Shown here: piece after piece, positions 37,396 through 45,753 of the stretch | Layout: each line of letters starts with the position of its first letter | Position numbering within the stretch: position 1 is the stretch's first letter | Source of the DNA: JACKBK01 sp963707275 | GTDB taxonomy: Bacteria > Chloroflexota > Anaerolineae > JAAEKA01 | NCBI GenBank assembly: GCA_963707275.1 | Contig: CAVPPH010000003.1 | Span: forward strand, 434,001 to 498,000 | Length of the DNA: 64,000 nucleotides | Reading direction: 5' to 3' | Made by a program: the position numbers and the translations under genes | The notes under the pieces: generated by a model | Told to the model about the DNA's origin: nothing | Databases searched by the model: none | Seen by the model: only the letters and a program-made list of their open reading frames with translations

Positions 37396-39049
37396 ATGGC
37401 GCTCAACCCCCTGGCCGGCCAGCCCGCGCCGCGCAACGTTCTGACCAACATTCCCCGCCTGGTTGCCGCGTATTACGTCAACAAGCCTGACCCCGGTAAT
37501 CCCGCCCACGCGGTCGCCTTTGGCACGTCCGGCCACCGTGGGTCGTCGCTCAAGCACAGTTTCAACGAAAATCACATCCTGGCGATCAGCCAGGCGCTGG
37601 CCGAATATCGCCGCGCGCAGGGTGTCACCGGCCCGTTGTTTGTGGGTATGGACACGCACGCGCTCTCCGAGCCGGCCATGATGACCGCCGTGGAAGTGTT
37701 GGCAGCCAACGGCGTGACCACCGTCCTGCAATCCGGTCTGGGCTACACGCCGACGCCGGTGATCTCACACGCCATTCTGACGTTCAACCACAGGCGAAGC
37801 AGCGGGCTGGCCGACGGGGTTGTCATCACGCCCAGCCACAACCCACCCGACGACGGCGGCTTCAAATACAACCCGCCTGAAGGCGGTCCGGCGGACACCG
37901 CGACGACGCGCACTATTCAAGACCGCGCCAACGCGATCCTGCGCGACGGTCTAAAGGATGTCAAGCGCGTCCCCTTCGAGCGCGCTCAGAAGGCTGACAC
38001 AACACGGATGCACGATTACGTGACGCCCTACGTGGACGATCTGGGCGCGGTGGTTGACCTCGCAGCGGTAGCACAAGCCGGCCTGCGGATCGGCGTCGAT
38101 CCTATGGGCGGCGCGGCAGTGGCCTACTGGGAGCCGATTGCCGAGCGCTACGGGCTGGATATCACCGTCGTCAACCCGGCAGTGGACCCGACGTTTTCAT
38201 TCATGACCCTGGACAAGGACGGCAAGATCCGCATGGATTGCTCGTCGCCCTACGCCATGGCCAGCCTGATCGGCCTCAAGGACCAATTCGACATCGCCTT
38301 CGGCAACGACCCGGACGTCGACCGCCACGGGATCGTCACCCGCAGCGCGGGCCTGCTGAACCCCAACCATTTCCTGGCGGTCTCGGTCTGGTATCTGTTT
38401 CAGAACCGACCCGGCTGGCGGGCTGACGCCGCAGTGGGCAAGACGCTGGTGTCCAGCTCGATGATCGACCGGGTGGCCGCCAGCCTGGGACGCCGCCTGT
38501 CCGAGGTGCCGGTGGGCTTCAAGTATTTCGTGGACGGGCTGGTGGACGGCTCCTACGGCTTCGGCGGCGAGGAAAGCGCGGGCGCGTCCTTCCTGCGCAA
38601 GAATGGCGCGGTGTGGACCACCGACAAGGACGGCATCATCATGGATCTGTTGGCGGCGGAGATAACTGCGAAGACCGGCCGCGATCCGGGCCAGCACTAC
38701 CAGGCGCTGGAGGAGCGCTTCGGGCGTTCGGTCTACGAGCGGATGGACGCGCCCGCCAACGCGGCGCAGCGCAAGGCGCTGGCCAACCTGTCGCCCGACC
38801 TGGTGGAAGCAACCGAGATGGCCGGCGAGCCGATCGAGGCCAAGCTGACGCGCGCGCCCGGCAACGGTGCAGCCCATCGGCGGGCTGAAGGTGGTAACGA
38901 AATCCGGCTGGTTCGCCGCCCGTCCCTCCGGCACCGAGGAGATCTACAAGATCTACGCCGAAAGCTTCGCGGGCAAGGAGCACCTGCTGCGCATCCAGAG
39001 CGAGGCGCAGGCGATTGTCAGCGCGGCGTTCAAGGCGGCCGGGCTATAA
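37396..39049 (+). CDS. pgm: Alpha-D-glucose phosphate-specific phosphoglucomutase (frameshifted)
   Basis: About 550 residues after repair. It interconverts glucose-1-P and glucose-6-P, feeding glycogen and nucleotide sugars for the polysaccharide locus. The phosphoserine loop is ITPSHNPPDDGGFKYNPP (about 143-160), the Mg site NDPDVDRHG (about 303), the sugar loop GGEESAGA (about 389), and the phosphate loop RPSGTEEIYKIYAESF after the break. The frame breaks at 38861-38880: APGNGAAHRRAEG becomes APGNGQPIGGLKV with one base removed. A strong GGAGGT precedes ATG 37396. Confidence 0.9.
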
Positions 39050-39060
39050 GCCCCCGCTTA

Positions 39061-39158
39061 GGCCGGTCTCCTGACCGTGCCGGGTCAAGCCGTGCCCGGA
39101 CGTTTTCCCACCCGCCTCCGCTGCACCGTTGCACCGGAACACGGTCAGGAGACCGGCC
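39061..39158. repeat. Perfect 19-bp inverted repeat GGCCGGTCTCCTGACCGTG
   Basis: Arms at 39061-39079 and 39140-39158 are exact complements around 60 bases. It begins 11 bases after the phosphoglucomutase stop. It may act as a transcript end or be a small palindromic element; similar long-arm fold-backs occur elsewhere in this window. Confidence 0.7.
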
Positions 39159-39176
39159 GGAGCAGCGAACCTGAAT

Positions 39177-39205
39177 TTGCCAAACAACAACACCCGTGCT
39201 ATTAT
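39177..39205 (+). promoter_or_regulatory. Promoter of a 23-residue peptide gene
   Basis: TTGCCA (39177-39182), 17 bases, TATTAT (39200-39205). It lies downstream of the 19-bp inverted repeat and 38 bases before the peptide start codon. Confidence 0.6.
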
Positions 39206-39243
39206 CGCACCAATCAAACCCTCAGAAAGGAGGCGCAAGTCAT

Positions 39244-39315
39244 ATGGCTAAAGTTCAATACCCCGTCCAGTTTGCTCAGTTGAACGCGTGCGCCTCTGGC
39301 CTGCGGTGGTGTTAA
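39244..39315 (+). CDS. Small peptide gene (23 residues, C-terminal CASGLRWC)
   Basis: ATG 39244 to TAA 39315. A near-perfect AAAGGAGG Shine-Dalgarno (39226-39233), a good promoter upstream and a strong terminator (39346-39382) downstream make a complete self-contained transcription unit. The peptide starts MAKVQYPVQF, continues with AQLNA and ends CASGLRWC, so two cysteines six residues apart close the C-terminus. It could be a regulatory leader peptide for the RIO kinase downstream, a small secreted or modified peptide, or a stress peptide. I do not recognise a family. The signals, not homology, support it. Confidence 0.55.
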   Translation: MAKVQYPVQFAQLNACASGLRWC

Positions 39316-39345
39316 CACACTTCGCAGTCTAGTTTAGCATCTCCT

Positions 39346-39382
39346 CGGCCACGGACGCACGTTCCTGTGGCCGTTTGTTTTT
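39346..39382 (+). terminator. Rho-independent terminator 1 upstream of the RIO kinase
   Basis: CGGCCAC (39346-39352) pairs with GTGGCCG (39367-39373). An inner GGA/TCC helix extends the stem, and TTTGTTTTT follows. It ends the peptide transcript 30 bases after its stop codon. Confidence 0.75.
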
Positions 39383-39455
39383 CCAGACGCTGCTGCTTTG
39401 CCGCCTTGCTCATGCAGGTGTGACGCAAGCCGGCAGCGCACACTCGAACAACGAA

Positions 39456-39482
39456 GGCCACGGAAATTCCGTGGCCGTTTTG
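39456..39482 (+). terminator. Palindrome/terminator 2 directly before the RIO kinase
   Basis: GGCCACGGAA at 39456-39465 and its mirror to 39476 form a perfect hairpin followed by GTTTTGATT. It uses the same GGCCAC stem as terminator 1. It stands 39 bases before the kinase start codon, where it would act as an attenuator unless a promoter lies between the two hairpins. Confidence 0.6.
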
Positions 39483-39520
39483 ATTCCCACACTCACAGAC
39501 AGCGGAGAACACTACCACCG

Positions 39521-40468
39521 ATGTATACCGAAAGTTACGACGAATACGAAGCATACGCCCATCTGCCCGGACTGAAACAGCGCGTCGCGCGCGAGGTTCG
39601 GGCCGCGGGCAAGCAATCCACACGCAGCAAGGACGAACCGTCGGAATGGCTGACCAGCCAGTTCGAGGGCGAGGACGATCTGCCAATTACCTACGGAGCG
39701 GGCGCCAGTGAAGAAATCCTGTTGCGCGACGCGCTGACGATCTTCTACCGCGACAACGTGATCACCGAAGTCGTGGCGCGCGTCAAAGGCGGCAAGGAAG
39801 CCAACGTCTACTGCTGCCGCGCGCATCCCAGGACCGGCATGGATCTGATCGCCGCCAAGGTCTACCGCCCACGCATCCACCGCACCCTGCGCAACGACGC
39901 GATCTACAAAGAGGGGCGGATGCTGCTGGACGGCGAAGGCAAGGGCATCACGCGCAACGAGCGCACCAAGCGCGCCATCGCCAAGAAGACCGATTTCGGC
40001 AAAGAGACCATCACCTTTTCCTGGATCGAACATGAGAACGACACGCTACAGAAGTTGTATGCCGCCGGAGCCGATGTGCCGCGACCCATCGCGCACGAGG
40101 GTAGCGCGATCCTGATGGCGTACTACGGCGACGTCAACCAGCCTGCGCCCACTCTCAACGGCGTGGACATCGAGCGCCATGAGGCCGCCGCGATGTTCGA
40201 CCGGCTGATGTGGCACGTCGAGCTGATGTTGGCGCACAACTGCGTCCACGGCGACCTGTCTCCCTACAACGTGCTGTACTGGGAGGGGAAAGCGGTTGTG
40301 ATCGACTTTCCCCAGGCCGTAGTGGCGCTGAAGAACCCGCACGCGCGCCGGCTGTTGCAGCGCGACATCGACCGCCTGGCGCAGTACTTCGCGCGCTATG
40401 GCGTGGAAAAAGACACTGCTGCCCTGGGCAACACCCTCTGGCAGCAGTTCATGGATAGCGAGCTTTGA
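39521..40468 (+). CDS. RIO1-type atypical serine kinase
   Basis: 315 residues. The RIO P-loop is VKGGKEANVYCCRA (about 87-100), the catalytic loop CVHGDLSPYNVLYW (about 241-254) and the metal motif VIDFPQAV. An N-terminal 60-residue Asp/Glu-rich part precedes the kinase fold. In archaea and eukaryotes RIO kinases act in small-subunit ribosome maturation; the bacterial role is unclear. The ribosome site is weak (GGAG 13 bases before ATG 39521). It is preceded by a double-terminator spacer, so expression is probably controlled by read-through. Confidence 0.88.
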   Translation: MYTESYDEYEAYAHLPGLKQRVAREVRAAGKQSTRSKDEPSEWLTSQFEGEDDLPITYGAGASEEILLRDALTIFYRDNVITEVVARVKGGKEANVYCCRAHPRTGMDLIAAKVYRPRIHRTLRNDAIYKEGRMLLDGEGKGITRNERTKRAIAKKTDFGKETITFSWIEHENDTLQKLYAAGADVPRPIAHEGSAILMAYYGDVNQPAPTLNGVDIERHEAAAMFDRLMWHVELMLAHNCVHGDLSPYNVLYWEGKAVVIDFPQAVVALKNPHARRLLQRDIDRLAQYFARYGVEKDTAALGNTLWQQFMDSEL

Positions 40469-40481
40469 GATGTGTCAGCGC

Positions 40482-40546
40482 AAGTGACAGGCACTTTTCG
40501 CAGACTCCTGTAGAGAAGCGAAAGGAGCCGAAAGTGCCTGTCACTT
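40482..40546. repeat. Palindromic repeat AAGTGACAGGCACTT / AAGTGCCTGTCACTT
   Basis: Arms at 40482-40498 and 40530-40546. It lies between two convergent genes and supplies the stop codon of the PIG-L gene. Related copies are at 53252-53268 and 54688-54722, and a fragment is at 26284-26297. Confidence 0.7.
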
Positions 40547-41422
40547 CACGCCCGCGAACAAATCGCTGATCATCGCCGTGCCGGCCTGCGGTTCCGGCAT
40601 TCCCTGCATGAACGTGTCGTGGCCCATCCAGCGTCTGCGCAGCGGGCCGGGGATAAGGCGAAACGGGCCGCCGCCGCCACCACCCTGACTCGCGTGGCAG
40701 GCAGACGCCGCGTCCTTGGTGTCCATGTAACGGCGCACATCGACGCGTGCGTGGACAGGCGTCTCCCACGTCATGATCTCTACCAGGTCGATGTCGTGGT
40801 TGCGTCCGAAGTGATGCGGATCCCGCCCGATCAGCGGCAGCAGACGAACCAGGAATTTGAACGCTCCGGCTGAAAAAGCGGTATAGAAGAGGCGCTGCGG
40901 TTGATAGGGCGCGTCCTCGCCGGGAAACTGGTCGGGGTTGCCGGCCGCGCTGAACGCCCGGAGCGTCGCCTGGTGCAGCTTGATGTGATCGGGGTGGCCG
41001 TAGCCACCAAAGGGATTGTCGCAAACGATGACCTGTGGACGATGACGGCGGATCGATGCGACGATCTGGCCGACGACTTCCTCCATCGGCGCCTGGAAGA
41101 GGCTGTTCGGGTGCTGGTTGTCGGGCGAGCCAGCCATGCCGCTGTCGCGGTAGCCCAGCCAGTCCACACCCTTCAACCCCAGCGTTTGCGCTGCGCAGCA
41201 AAGCTCCGCGGCCCGCAACTGCGCGGTGTTGGCGTAGTTTGTCAGCATCTCCGCGTCTACCGTGCCTGCGTCACCGTCGGTGCCGCACACCAGCCACACA
41301 TCGACGCCCTCAGCAGCATAGCGCGCCAGGGTGCCGCCCGGCCCGAAAGACTCGTCATCAGGGTGAGCGAAAACGGCCAGAAGGGCGCGGCCAGCGCCAG
41401 GTATTGCAGGGTTTGTTGCCAC
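40541..41422 (-). CDS. PIG-L/LmbE family N-acetyl-sugar deacetylase
   Basis: 293 residues. The metal site is VFAHPDDESFGPGG (about 17-30, AHPDDE), with the second histidine in GGYGHPDHIKLHQA (about 141). This is the build of MshB/BshB-like deacetylases that act on GlcNAc-type substrates such as thiol-cofactor precursors or surface glycans. The glycine run SQGGGGGGPF near 253 is unusual. It is convergent with the RIO kinase, and its last codons lie in the palindromic repeat. Confidence 0.85.
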   Translation of the reverse strand: MATNPAIPGAGRALLAVFAHPDDESFGPGGTLARYAAEGVDVWLVCGTDGDAGTVDAEMLTNYANTAQLRAAELCCAAQTLGLKGVDWLGYRDSGMAGSPDNQHPNSLFQAPMEEVVGQIVASIRRHRPQVIVCDNPFGGYGHPDHIKLHQATLRAFSAAGNPDQFPGEDAPYQPQRLFYTAFSAGAFKFLVRLLPLIGRDPHHFGRNHDIDLVEIMTWETPVHARVDVRRYMDTKDAASACHASQGGGGGGPFRLIPGPLRRRWMGHDTFMQGMPEPQAGTAMISDLFAGVK

Positions 41423-41506
41423 GGGTTACTCCTAAAGCACGAAGCACCCCGAGACCGGAGTGCATCGTGTGCCATTTGGGTCGCGCCGGAACTGTTCTTG
41501 AAACAG

Positions 41507-41602
41507 CGGTCTGGCCGGTCTTCGCATCCTTGCGAGCGTGCAAACGATCATGTTGACACTCACACGGCTGGAAAGGTGGCTTCGCACAGACCGGCCAGAC
41601 CG
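41507..41602. repeat. 15-bp perfect inverted repeat CGGTCTGGCCGGTCT
   Basis: Arms at 41507-41521 and 41588-41602 around 66 bases, in the 200-base spacer between the PIG-L start and the end of the PHP gene. It resembles the GGCCGGTCTCC repeat at 39061 in its core. No promoter box is clear inside. Confidence 0.6.
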
Positions 41603-41622
41603 GGTTACCTGTAGACGCGTCC

Positions 41623-43926
41623 TTACATCGTGAGCAGGCTTTGCCACTCGGTGCTAAGGTCGTCCCAGCGCGCGCCGTAGTAGACGTGATCGACGCCATC
41701 GGGATCGCGGTAGACCAGATCGGCGGCAGTGTACGACCGGCGCAGATAGCCGATGTTGCCCAGCCAGTTCGTCTCTTCTTCGTCCAACACCTGATCCTGG
41801 TCGAGGTGCATCCGCAGCGCGTAATGGCGCAGGCTGCCTTCCTTGAGCATGTCAGGCGACCACAGCCGGCTCTCCACGTGGCGGTTGCCCAGGTTGTGGA
41901 ACTTGTACATCGGGCCTGAGCCGTTTTCGTGCACCACCACTACTTCCAGCCCGGAGCGCGGCAGCTCCACTTCCAGCAAACTGCGCCATTCCGCCGGCAA
42001 ACCATCGCAGGCAACGTGCCGGTAGTACAGGTCGCGTCCCTGGCGGTTGCGGAAGACCAGATTACAGAACAATCCTTCGGGCGTCCGGTACAGCGCCTCG
42101 ATGCCCATGTTGCCGCGCCAGCGCACGCGCGCGTCGTCCGGCAACGCCAAGGCTGGCGCGGCCGTGGGCGGCTCTACCTCGAACAACCCGTTCCACGACG
42201 GCCCCAGCCAGCTCACCGCCGCAGCGTAGAAGACCCGCTTGACCTTGCCGTCCTCGGAGGAGAAGACGAGGTCGCATTTGGCGCGGCCGTGTTGATCGTA
42301 GTGTTCGTTGTCGCGGTAGATGCGCAACAGCCCGATAGGGCCGTGCCAGCGCACCTGGCCGTGGAAGTCGGCGCTGGATGAGCGCGAAGCCTGGAACGCC
42401 TTGATCGCGTAGAGCCAGACCGATGTGGCTGTGAACTCAGACACCTGGCTCTCACGGCTGGTGCGCAGATCAACGACCCGGAAGTACTCCGTGTCGCCGC
42501 GCAGTGTCACGCCAACGACTTCGACGCCCGACTTGGGCTGCTCGATTCCGGGACACAGCAGGTGTACCTGGTCGTCGAACTCGCCGTTGGCCTGGCCTTC
42601 TTCGATCTCGTCGTGTAGCAGGTCGATAATGTCGCCATGGCTGGCCACCACGGTCTCGCCGTTGCGGCGGACGTAGATGACCCGCTCGTCCTGTTCGTGC
42701 ATGAAACAGGGCTTGCGGCGGGCGCCCTGGACCTCGATCTGCGCCAGTTCGTGGCCCTCGTAGTTGACCACGTCGACCGACCACTCAGGCTGCGGCACGA
42801 TCTTTTCGCTCATGGCGGCCTGGAAGGCGCGCATGTCAGCCTGCATATCCTGTAGCCCAACTACCGGCGCGGCGGGGTCCGGTTCCAAGCCAAAGACGAT
42901 CGCGCCACCGCCGGAGTTGGCCAGTGCAACGACATGGCGACAGACCTGCGACGCGTCGTCGATGCAGCTTGGGCACATCACCCACTGATCCGTCTGGCCG
43001 TTGGCGCGCAGATCGGAGATGCGGTTGCGGCGCGCGACATCCGACACGAAGGGCACGCGCAGCCGGTCGAAGTGCTGGCTGGCAAAGAGAGCCAGCAGCG
43101 CCGCGAAGGTCGGTTCGGGCAGCATCACCTCGGTAGGCCGGTCGCCGATACCCCAGCGGTTCATGTCTCCATCCATCGCCTGTGTGGTGCGATGAGCGTC
43201 GGAGCCTTGCAGGCAAAACATGCGCCGCTCGTAGCCGAGATTGGTGCCGTCGTACCAGTGCGGACTGGAGAACCCCTGTAACTGCGGACTGTGAAAACCG
43301 GTGAACTCCAGCGCGTGAAGATACGCGCTCTGCGTCGCGCTGATGCGCAAAGCTCCCGTCGGCAGGTTGCTGGCAATCGACAGCACGCCGGTGGGCGAGT
43401 TGATATGGGCAGCGATGGTGATGCCGCCCGCTTCGTGGATGATCTTGTAGGCTTCGAGGAAAGCCTGAGTGCCGGGCACGGAGGTGGTGCCCTTGCTCAT
43501 CTTGTCGTAGGAAATGCCAAGCTGGTGCAGCACCGCCTTGATCTTGGGAATGCTGGCCTGGCCTTCTGCCGGGAAAATGCCCAGCGTGTGCGAACCAAAA
43601 CGTGATGTGAACTCAAATCCAGGAAATACGGTGATTTTCTTGAGAAGCTGGCGATATTCGTCAAGCTCTTCTCTTTCGTGCTCCTGCAATCGTCCGCGCT
43701 GCTCAAGCCGCTCCAAAAAATCTATTTCATCAAAAAGCGCCTCATAGCCCGCGACGGTGTTGTGATCTGTAAAGGCGATAATGTCCAAGCCCTTGCGGTC
43801 TGCTTCCCTCAGGATGTCCAGATACGTGATCTCTTTTTCTGCATAGTCCTCCGAAGCCGGAGTGTGTATGTGGAGATCCATTCGGTACCAGCGCATGGAC
43901 TTTTGCAACGAATTTGCGTCTGCCAT
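41623..43926 (-). CDS. PHP phosphoesterase - AlbA_2 fusion with three C-terminal repeats
   Basis: 767 residues. Residues 10-260 are a PHP domain: HxH at H19/H21, TDHN (53-56), GFEFTSRFG, AAHIN and GSDAHR supply the metal ligands. CPSCIDDASQVC comes next. Residues about 320-450 are AlbA_2/Schlafen-like: ALANSGGGAIVFGLEP, then PVVGLQDM and YVRRNGETV. The C-terminus has three repeats starting near 525, 601 and 719, each with WxGxxG, a DLVF/DLVY or NLVF strand, an aromatic strand and EWxxL or SWNGL. Cleavage of nucleic acid or a nucleotide signal is likely. It follows the HIT gene by 71 bases on the same strand. Confidence 0.75.
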   Translation of the reverse strand: MADANSLQKSMRWYRMDLHIHTPASEDYAEKEITYLDILREADRKGLDIIAFTDHNTVAGYEALFDEIDFLERLEQRGRLQEHEREELDEYRQLLKKITVFPGFEFTSRFGSHTLGIFPAEGQASIPKIKAVLHQLGISYDKMSKGTTSVPGTQAFLEAYKIIHEAGGITIAAHINSPTGVLSIASNLPTGALRISATQSAYLHALEFTGFHSPQLQGFSSPHWYDGTNLGYERRMFCLQGSDAHRTTQAMDGDMNRWGIGDRPTEVMLPEPTFAALLALFASQHFDRLRVPFVSDVARRNRISDLRANGQTDQWVMCPSCIDDASQVCRHVVALANSGGGAIVFGLEPDPAAPVVGLQDMQADMRAFQAAMSEKIVPQPEWSVDVVNYEGHELAQIEVQGARRKPCFMHEQDERVIYVRRNGETVVASHGDIIDLLHDEIEEGQANGEFDDQVHLLCPGIEQPKSGVEVVGVTLRGDTEYFRVVDLRTSRESQVSEFTATSVWLYAIKAFQASRSSSADFHGQVRWHGPIGLLRIYRDNEHYDQHGRAKCDLVFSSEDGKVKRVFYAAAVSWLGPSWNGLFEVEPPTAAPALALPDDARVRWRGNMGIEALYRTPEGLFCNLVFRNRQGRDLYYRHVACDGLPAEWRSLLEVELPRSGLEVVVVHENGSGPMYKFHNLGNRHVESRLWSPDMLKEGSLRHYALRMHLDQDQVLDEEETNWLGNIGYLRRSYTAADLVYRDPDGVDHVYYGARWDDLSTEWQSLLTM

Positions 43927-43997
43927 CGGTACTATCTCCTGTGTTTTGTTTATTCAATTTTGCAGCAAGACTGGCATCATGTCGGTGGCTCTACCTC

Positions 43998-44507
43998 CTA
44001 TGTGTGAGATTTCTTCTCTTCCTGGCTTTGTTTGTACAACAGGCGGCTGAGACGGTCGTATGTTTGATCCAGTGTCTCAGGGATGTTGCGCGTGTTTGAA
44101 ACCGTTGTCATGAAGTTGGTGTCGCCGCCCCAGCGCGGCACGACATGGATGTGAACGTGGCTCTCGATGCCGGCGCCGGCAGCCCGGCCCAGATTGATGC
44201 CGACATTGAACCCGTGGGGGTCCATCGATTCACGCAACGCTGCCAGGCCGCGGTTCACCAGCAGCATCATCTCGGTCAACGTTGCAGATGGTAGATCTTC
44301 CAGGCTGGCAACGTGAGCGTAGGGCATGATCAGCAGATGACCATTGTTGTACGGGTAGCGATTGAGCGCCATGAACGCCAGCTCGCCGCGCCAGAGCACA
44401 TGTTCTGTCCGGTCATCACCCGGAGCGATCTTGTTGCAGAATACACATGCTCCATCTTTCGGGCCCAAGATGTACTCCAAACGCCATGGTGACCAAAGAT
44501 GATCCAC
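43998..44507 (-). CDS. HIT-family nucleotide hydrolase or Ap4A phosphorylase-like
   Basis: 169 residues from GTG 44507. The start MDHLWSPWRLEYI (GTG read as Met) is the typical opening of the Ap4A-phosphorylase-like HIT branch. A CVFCNKI zinc-like pair follows, and the histidine triad is HVHIHVVPRW (about 112-121). It hydrolyses dinucleoside polyphosphates or AMP-adducts. The longer frame upstream is not family-like. A clean promoter lies at 44569-44597, and the PHP-AlbA_2 gene follows, so both may be one operon. Confidence 0.87.
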   Translation of the reverse strand: MDHLWSPWRLEYILGPKDGACVFCNKIAPGDDRTEHVLWRGELAFMALNRYPYNNGHLLIMPYAHVASLEDLPSATLTEMMLLVNRGLAALRESMDPHGFNVGINLGRAAGAGIESHVHIHVVPRWGGDTNFMTTVSNTRNIPETLDQTYDRLSRLLYKQSQEEKKSHT

Positions 44508-44568
44508 CGGTGTAGTTCTCCGTCGGCGCGTCGCGCGGTTGGGATGTTGTCCAAGCTTGTGGGCGGGT

Positions 44569-44597
44569 AGTGTACCAGAAACACCCACGTGCGTCAA
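44569..44597 (-). promoter_or_regulatory. Promoter of the HIT gene
   Basis: Minus strand TTGACG (44597-44592), 17 bases, TACACT (44574-44569). A GGAG site precedes the GTG start about 60 bases downstream. Confidence 0.65.
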
Positions 44598-44636
44598 ATG
44601 CCCTTTGAACCGCAAGACCCGCGCGTTGCCGGTCGC

Positions 44637-44665
44637 TTGTGTTCTGGCCTGTCTTGCACTACAAT
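44637..44665 (+). promoter_or_regulatory. Promoter of the EEP nuclease gene
   Basis: TTGTGT (44637-44642), 17 bases, TACAAT (44660-44665). It is divergent from the HIT promoter, with about 40 bases between the two -35 boxes. Confidence 0.55.
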
Positions 44666-44766
44666 CGGCGACACAGCGAATACCGCGTTTTGCTATCACC
44701 TGACACGATGTCGCCCCTGGAGTTGTTCGCGACCCGGCCGGCATCATTCACCCGCGGAGGCACACC

Positions 44767-45744
44767 TTGGACGTCACAGTTGGCACCTTCAACCTCAACA
44801 ACCTCTTTTCCCGCTACAACTTCAACGCCGAAGTGGAGATCGTCACCGATGGCGACATCCAGCTCAACTCGCGGACCACCATCCGCTTCGCCGAGCCGAT
44901 CTCCTATCTGTTTCGCAGCTACGAAGGACGGCTGGTGACAGGCAAGGACCCGAAAGGCCGCCAGAAGATCGCAGACCGGATCAAGTCGATGGACGTCGAT
45001 GTGCTGGCGGTGCAGGAGGTTGAAGACATCGGCGTGCTACACGAGTTTGCGCTGAACGACCTGGGCGGCATGTACCCCTATCAGGTGCTGATCGAAGGCA
45101 ACGATCCGCGGCTCATCGACGTCGGTCTGCTGTCGAAGCTGCCCATCGGCGGCGTCACCTCGTGGAAGTATGCCACGCACGGCGACACGCCGCATGAGCT
45201 GGTCTTCGGCCGCGACCTGCTGGAGGTGGAAATCATGGACCCACAGCGCCGCCGCCGGCTGTTCACCATCTACAACAACCACCTGAAGAGCAACTACGCC
45301 CGCTGGGACATGGATCCCGAGGTTGCCCGCCGCAGGAACGGCCAGCGCCGCCAGCGCCAGGCTGAAACGGTCGCCCGCATCGTCGAGGCGCAGATGCGGC
45401 CCGACAGCAGCTACGTCATCGTTGGCGACATGAACGACATCCCCGACTCTCAGTTCCTCGAACCGATGATCGCGGCGCGCGGGCTGGGATTGCAGAACGC
45501 GCTGCTGGGCGCAGCCGAGACCCGCCCGCCGAAGCAAGAGACTCCCCCGGAAATGACGCCCACCGACCCCGTCTGGACCTACCGGCACCGCGAGGCCGGC
45601 GTCAGCACCTTCATGCTCTACGACCAGATCTGGGTCAGCCCGGCGCTGGCTGCCAAGCTGACCGGCGCGTGGATCGACCGCCGCACACTGCACGGCGGCG
45701 ACGGCAGCGACCACGACCCGAGCTGGATTCGTCTTAGCCTATAA
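44767..45744 (+). CDS. Endonuclease/exonuclease/phosphatase (EEP) family protein
   Basis: 325 residues from TTG 44767 with GCGGAGG six bases upstream. EEP landmarks: VGTFNLNNLFSR at the N-terminus, DVLAVQEVED (metal Glu, about 85), YNNHLKS (His/Asn) and VGDMNDIPDS (about 219), ending HGGDGSDHDPSWIRL (catalytic Asp-His). A large insertion follows FNLNN. It cleaves phosphodiesters; whether DNA, RNA or lipid cannot be told. There is no signal peptide. Confidence 0.83.
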   Translation: MDVTVGTFNLNNLFSRYNFNAEVEIVTDGDIQLNSRTTIRFAEPISYLFRSYEGRLVTGKDPKGRQKIADRIKSMDVDVLAVQEVEDIGVLHEFALNDLGGMYPYQVLIEGNDPRLIDVGLLSKLPIGGVTSWKYATHGDTPHELVFGRDLLEVEIMDPQRRRRLFTIYNNHLKSNYARWDMDPEVARRRNGQRRQRQAETVARIVEAQMRPDSSYVIVGDMNDIPDSQFLEPMIAARGLGLQNALLGAAETRPPKQETPPEMTPTDPVWTYRHREAGVSTFMLYDQIWVSPALAAKLTGAWIDRRTLHGGDGSDHDPSWIRLSL

Positions 45745-45753
45745 GCACGCCTG

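Noticed and set aside
4831..38880. Programmed +1 frameshifting as a general expression mechanism
   Set aside because: The break sites share no slippery codon, stop codon or stimulator and include housekeeping genes. None occurs after 39 kb, so an assembly or mixed-strain cause is more likely.
43927..43997. Seven-codon ATG frame with AGGAGG upstream, before the PHP gene
   Set aside because: It is too short, the spacing is about 12 bases and there is no terminator or conserved feature. The AGGAGG is probably chance.
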